Source of the DNA: Ruminococcaceae bacterium UBA3220
Lineage (GTDB): Bacteria > Bacillota > Clostridia > Oscillospirales > Acutalibacteraceae
Assembly: GCA_002363095.1 (NCBI GenBank)
Contig: DEWC01000021.1
Coordinates: 1-8,022, forward strand
Length of the DNA: 8,022 nt
Direction: 5' to 3'
In this document: piece by piece, positions 6,147 through 8,022 of the stretch
How the letters are laid out: every line of letters starts with the position of its first letter
How positions within the stretch are numbered: the first letter of the stretch is position 1
Notes under the pieces: model-generated
Database searches by the model: none
The model's input: only the letters and a program-made list of their open reading frames with translations
Told to the model about the DNA's origin: nothing
Program-made: the position numbers and the translations under genes

Positions 6147-6879
6147 TAAAGAAAGACTGCAAAAGTTTTTATCGTCTTGCGGTGTAGCGTCAAGAAGAAA
6201 ATCCGAAGACCTTATACTTGAAGGCAAGGTAAAAATTAACGGACGCGTAGCATCGCTCGGCGATAAGGTTGACCCCAAAAGGGACAAGGTAACGGTAAGA
6301 AACAAAAGAATAATTCCGGTAACTCAAAAGGTATATATAATGTTACATAAGCCGCGCGGATTTGTTACTACCATGTCGGATGAATTTGAGCGAAAATGTG
6401 TAAGCGACCTTGTTAAAGATGTAGGTGTAAAGGTCTATCCGATAGGAAGGCTCGATAAGAATTCCGAGGGGCTCTTACTAATGACTAATGACGGTGAACT
6501 CTCCAATAAACTTACCCATCCGTCAAGTCATGTTACAAAAACATACCGGGTTACGGTTGCGGGCGAGGTTGCCGACGAAAAAATCGAAAAGTTATCAAAC
6601 GGTTCAATAAGCCTGGATGAAAAAAAGGTTTTGCCGTGCGATGTCTTTGTTATGGAACGAAAAAATGACAGAACGGTTTTAGGGTTTATAATAACCGAAG
6701 GCAGGAACAGACAGATACGCCGTATGTGCGAAGCGACGGGACTTGAGGTTTTGCGCCTTAAAAGGACCGAAATAGCCGGTGTAAAACTCGGTATGCTGCC
6801 GCAGGGGTCATGGCGACCGCTAAATGAGAGAGAACTTGTACGGCTCGGAGCCGTTTCAACAACGGGGGCGAAGAAATGA
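6136..6879 (+). CDS. rluB: 23S rRNA pseudouridine synthase RluB family
   Basis: 247-residue RsuA/RluB-type enzyme that converts a uridine of 23S rRNA (helix 89 region, near 2605 in E. coli numbering for RluB) to pseudouridine. The S4 RNA-binding domain covers about 6-60 (ERLQKFLSSCGVASRRKSEDLI, KVKINGRVA). The catalytic domain covers about 65-240. Motifs include MLHKPRGFVTT (69-79), PIGRLDKNSEGLLLMTNDGE (102-121) with catalytic Asp107, THPSSHVTKTYRV (127-139) and the C-terminal EGRNRQIRRMCEATG (188-202). AAGGAG (6125-6130) lies 5 bases before the ATG, inside the end of the carboxypeptidase gene. The small downstream gene overlaps its stop in ATGA. RluB is preferred over RsuA or RluE/F by the gene context and the close match of motifs; the exact target base is inferred. 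Confidence 0.93.
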   Translation: MKDNKERLQKFLSSCGVASRRKSEDLILEGKVKINGRVASLGDKVDPKRDKVTVRNKRIIPVTQKVYIMLHKPRGFVTTMSDEFERKCVSDLVKDVGVKVYPIGRLDKNSEGLLLMTNDGELSNKLTHPSSHVTKTYRVTVAGEVADEKIEKLSNGSISLDEKKVLPCDVFVMERKNDRTVLGFIITEGRNRQIRRMCEATGLEVLRLKRTEIAGVKLGMLPQGSWRPLNERELVRLGAVSTTGAKK

Positions 6880-7247
6880 TAACGGTTATGCCCGAAAGGG
6901 ATAAAGAAAAGGTAAAAACCGTTTTTGCCGAAAACGGTTTTGAATATAACGATAATTCAGGGGTTGTTACCGCGAGGTGCGGCGACGAGGTTTTAGGCTT
7001 TTGTATTTATTATCTTGACGACAGTAAAATGGAAATTTTAAAGATTCTTCCTACCGACGACCTTTTAACGGCTGACGGAATTCTAAGAAGCACCATTCAT
7101 GTTGCTTGCGAAAGATTTGTTATGGATATACGCTATGCAAAAGACCTCGACAGCGATATTTTCAAGCGCCTCGATTTCATAAAAAACGAGGAGGAAAGAA
7201 CGCTTAATGCGGACAAGCTTTTCGGCGGTTGTCATTGTCAAGGTTAG
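6876..7247 (+). CDS. Unrecognised 123-residue protein, possibly a degenerate GNAT-like domain, ending in Cys-His-Cys
   Basis: I do not recognise a firm family. The reading frame is credible: it overlaps the rluB stop in ATGA, has GGGGG (6864-6868) as ribosome binding site, and matches neighbouring codon use. The protein is soluble, with no signal or membrane segment. The middle (GDEVLGFCIYYLDDSKMEIL, 36-55, then ILPTDDLLTADGILRSTIHVA, 57-77) resembles the beta4-beta5-helix run of GNAT acetyltransferases. LDSDIFKRLDFIKNEEE (91-107) resembles the GNAT C-terminal segment in which a helix leads to a 'LGF'-like strand. The acetyl-CoA loop (Q/RxxGxG/A) is not clearly present, so catalysis is doubtful. 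The end has Cys119-His120-Cys121; other cysteines are 35, 43 and 78. It is the last gene of the operon. Codons 14-22 lie within a perfect inverted repeat. Confidence 0.75.
   Translation: MITVMPERDKEKVKTVFAENGFEYNDNSGVVTARCGDEVLGFCIYYLDDSKMEILKILPTDDLLTADGILRSTIHVACERFVMDIRYAKDLDSDIFKRLDFIKNEEERTLNADKLFGGCHCQG
6915..6941. repeat. 11-bp perfect inverted repeat inside the unrecognised gene
   Basis: AAAACCGTTTT (6915-6925) is repeated in inverse orientation at 6931-6941 around the 5-base loop TGCCG. The right arm ends in TTTT, so the RNA would look like a weak intrinsic terminator whose U-run is part of the stem. It starts 39 bases into the coding sequence and 36 bases after the rluB stop. It could be a partial terminator that lowers expression of the last gene, or chance from AAA/TTT-rich codons. 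Confidence 0.5.
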
Positions 7248-7297
7248 GAATTAAAACACGATGAAAACATATTTTTGTTATTTTTTATAAAAAAGCC

Positions 7298-7326
7298 TTG
7301 CAAAACTATTGGTTTTGTGATATCAT
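7298..7326 (+). promoter_or_regulatory. Sigma-A-type promoter of secG with extended -10
   Basis: TTGCAA (7298-7303) and TATCAT (7321-7326) are 17 bases apart, and TGA directly before the -10 gives the TGN extended -10 motif. An A/T tract including the 14-base palindrome 7281-7294 lies just upstream of -35 and could act as an UP element. Transcription should begin near 7333, giving a leader of about 40 bases. The rest of 7248-7372 holds no clear terminator, so operon read-through into secG is possible. Confidence 0.7.
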
Positions 7327-7372
7327 ATTTGTTACTTGAAAGATGAAATCAGACTTTTTGGAGGTTTATAAT

Positions 7373-7621
7373 ATGGCTTTAAAAATAGTTGTGGGAGTTA
7401 TCGTTATCATACTTTCCATTATGATTATAGCGATTGTTTTGTTGCAGCAGGGGCACAGAGCAGGTATCAGCGGTGCCATTTCGGGCGGTGCCGATACATT
7501 CCTTTCGAAGAATAAGGCTCGTACGGCGGACGCTCTTCTTGCAAATATAACAAAGTATGTTGCGATTCTTTTCTTTGTTATCGCCATCATTGCGAATTAT
7601 CTTGCTTTAAGAGGAAAATAA
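7373..7621 (+). CDS. secG: Preprotein translocase subunit SecG
   Basis: 82-residue inner subunit of the SecYEG protein-export channel, which assists SecA-driven translocation across the cytoplasmic membrane. Two membrane segments are evident (about 4-25 and 60-78), joined by the Gly-rich cytosolic loop GISGAISGGADTFL (31-44). The conserved VLLQQG (22-27) at the end of the first helix and the small size are typical. The ATG at 7373 is chosen because GGAGG (7360-7364) lies 8 bases upstream; the in-frame ATG at 7343 has no such site. It stands alone between its own promoter and a strong terminator. In many Firmicutes secG is followed by rnr and smpB, whereas here purA follows. Confidence 0.94.
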   Translation: MALKIVVGVIVIILSIMIIAIVLLQQGHRAGISGAISGGADTFLSKNKARTADALLANITKYVAILFFVIAIIANYLALRGK

Positions 7622-7634
7622 TTTATACTATTTG

Positions 7635-7672
7635 CCCCAAACGGTCGTTTGTTTGCCGTTTGGGGTTTTTTT
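7635..7672 (+). terminator. Strong intrinsic terminator after secG
   Basis: CCCCAAACGG (7635-7644) pairs perfectly with CCGTTTGGGG (7656-7665) around an 11-base loop, followed directly by seven T (7666-7672). The stem begins 13 bases past the secG stop and separates secG from purA. Confidence 0.93.
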
Positions 7673-7693
7673 ATCTTTTGTTTTTTATTTTTC

Positions 7694-7722
7694 TTGAAAA
7701 CAGAGCGTGTGGGTAGTATAAT
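7694..7722 (+). promoter_or_regulatory. Sigma-A-type promoter of purA
   Basis: TTGAAA (7694-7699) and perfect TATAAT (7717-7722) are 17 bases apart. A T-rich stretch lies upstream. Transcription should begin near 7729, leaving a leader of about 43 bases, too short for a purine riboswitch. No PurR-box repeat could be picked out by eye. Confidence 0.8.
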
Positions 7723-7771
7723 ATATTATGTATTTTTATTATAACTTTTTACAGAACGGGAGAACAGTCTT

Positions 7772-8022
7772 ATGGTAAAGGCAGTAGTAGGCGCAAACTG
7801 GGGCGATGAAGGTAAAGGCAAAATTACCGATATGCTCGCGGGAGATGCCGATATAGTAGTAAGATTTCAAGGCGGTGCCAATGCAGGTCATACAATTAAG
7901 AACAAATACGGAAAATTTGCGTTACACACCTTGCCGTCAGGCGCATTTAACGAGGGTGTTGTAAACTGTATCGGTAACGGCGTTGCACTTGATATCGATA
8001 AACTGTTTAATGAGTATAACGA
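7772..8022 (+). CDS. purA: Adenylosuccinate synthetase (5' part; cut by window edge)
   Basis: First 83 complete codons of the GTP-dependent enzyme that joins IMP and aspartate to make adenylosuccinate, the first committed step to AMP. The full protein is usually about 425-430 residues, so some 80 percent lies beyond the window. The N-terminal GTP/IMP loop reads GANWGDEGKGKITD (7-20), with Asp12 matching the catalytic Asp13 of E. coli. The second hallmark RFQGGANAGHT (31-41) carries His40, matching E. coli His41. Asn9 stands where E. coli has Gln (TQWGDEGKGK); I believe this is common in Clostridia and not a defect. GGGAGA (7758-7763) lies 8 bases before the ATG. It has its own promoter and is isolated from secG by a terminator. 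Confidence 0.97.
   Translation, partial: MVKAVVGANWGDEGKGKITDMLAGDADIVVRFQGGANAGHTIKNKYGKFALHTLPSGAFNEGVVNCIGNGVALDIDKLFNEYN

Noticed and set aside
7281..7294. Palindrome TTTTTTATAAAAAA before the secG promoter, as a possible terminator of the operon
   Set aside because: It is all A/T with no loop of useful size, so it cannot form a stable terminator; it is better read as an AT-rich promoter-upstream element.
7723..7771. Possible riboswitch in the purA leader
   Set aside because: The leader is about 43 bases, AT-rich and unstructured, too short for a purine aptamer plus expression platform.

Overview
The window reads as core chromosome of a spore-forming, low-to-mid GC member of the Clostridia (Firmicutes/Bacillota), most like the Oscillospiraceae/Ruminococcaceae. 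Three things support this. It holds a SleB-type spore cortex hydrolase and a DUF2953-YtfJ pair like Bacillus subtilis ytfI-ytfJ. The gene order runs scpA-scpB to a D-Ala-D-Ala carboxypeptidase to rluB. Ribosome binding sites are strong and A/G-rich, and promoters look like the sigma-A type. The species assignment is inference; no rRNA or marker search was possible.

Layout. At the left edge (1-65) there is no supportable gene, only a perfect 9-bp hairpin just beyond the end of sleB. The minus-strand gene sleB (66-707) is divergent from the rest and has a plausible sigma-G-like forespore promoter. From a sigma-A-type promoter at 820-847, nine plus-strand genes follow with short gaps or overlaps and no convincing terminator between them: a YqhT-like M24 aminopeptidase, an M50 site-2-type membrane protease, scpA, scpB, a DUF2953 membrane protein, ytfJ (GerW family), a DacF/PBP5-type carboxypeptidase, rluB, and a small unrecognised protein. 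They look like one operon of about 6.4 kb. secG follows with its own promoter (extended -10) and a strong intrinsic terminator. Last comes purA with its own promoter, cut by the window edge after 83 complete codons.

How the genes fit together. The operon combines chromosome organisation (ScpA/ScpB of the SMC condensin), envelope and spore functions (carboxypeptidase, YtfI/YtfJ-like pair, membrane protease), ribosome maturation (RluB), and peptide turnover. Divergent sleB adds a germination enzyme. SecG serves protein export and PurA serves AMP synthesis. The four-base ATGA overlaps (scpA/scpB, scpB/DUF2953, rluB/orf) and the 8- and 11-base overlaps (DUF2953/ytfJ, dac/rluB) suggest translational coupling.

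I found no mobile element, CRISPR array, RNA gene, toxin-antitoxin or defence module, and no evidence for an undescribed system. The points most worth a second look are the unrecognised 123-residue protein ending in Cys-His-Cys, the apparent absence of spmA-spmB between the carboxypeptidase and rluB, the sigma-G-like promoter of sleB, and two unexplained hairpins.
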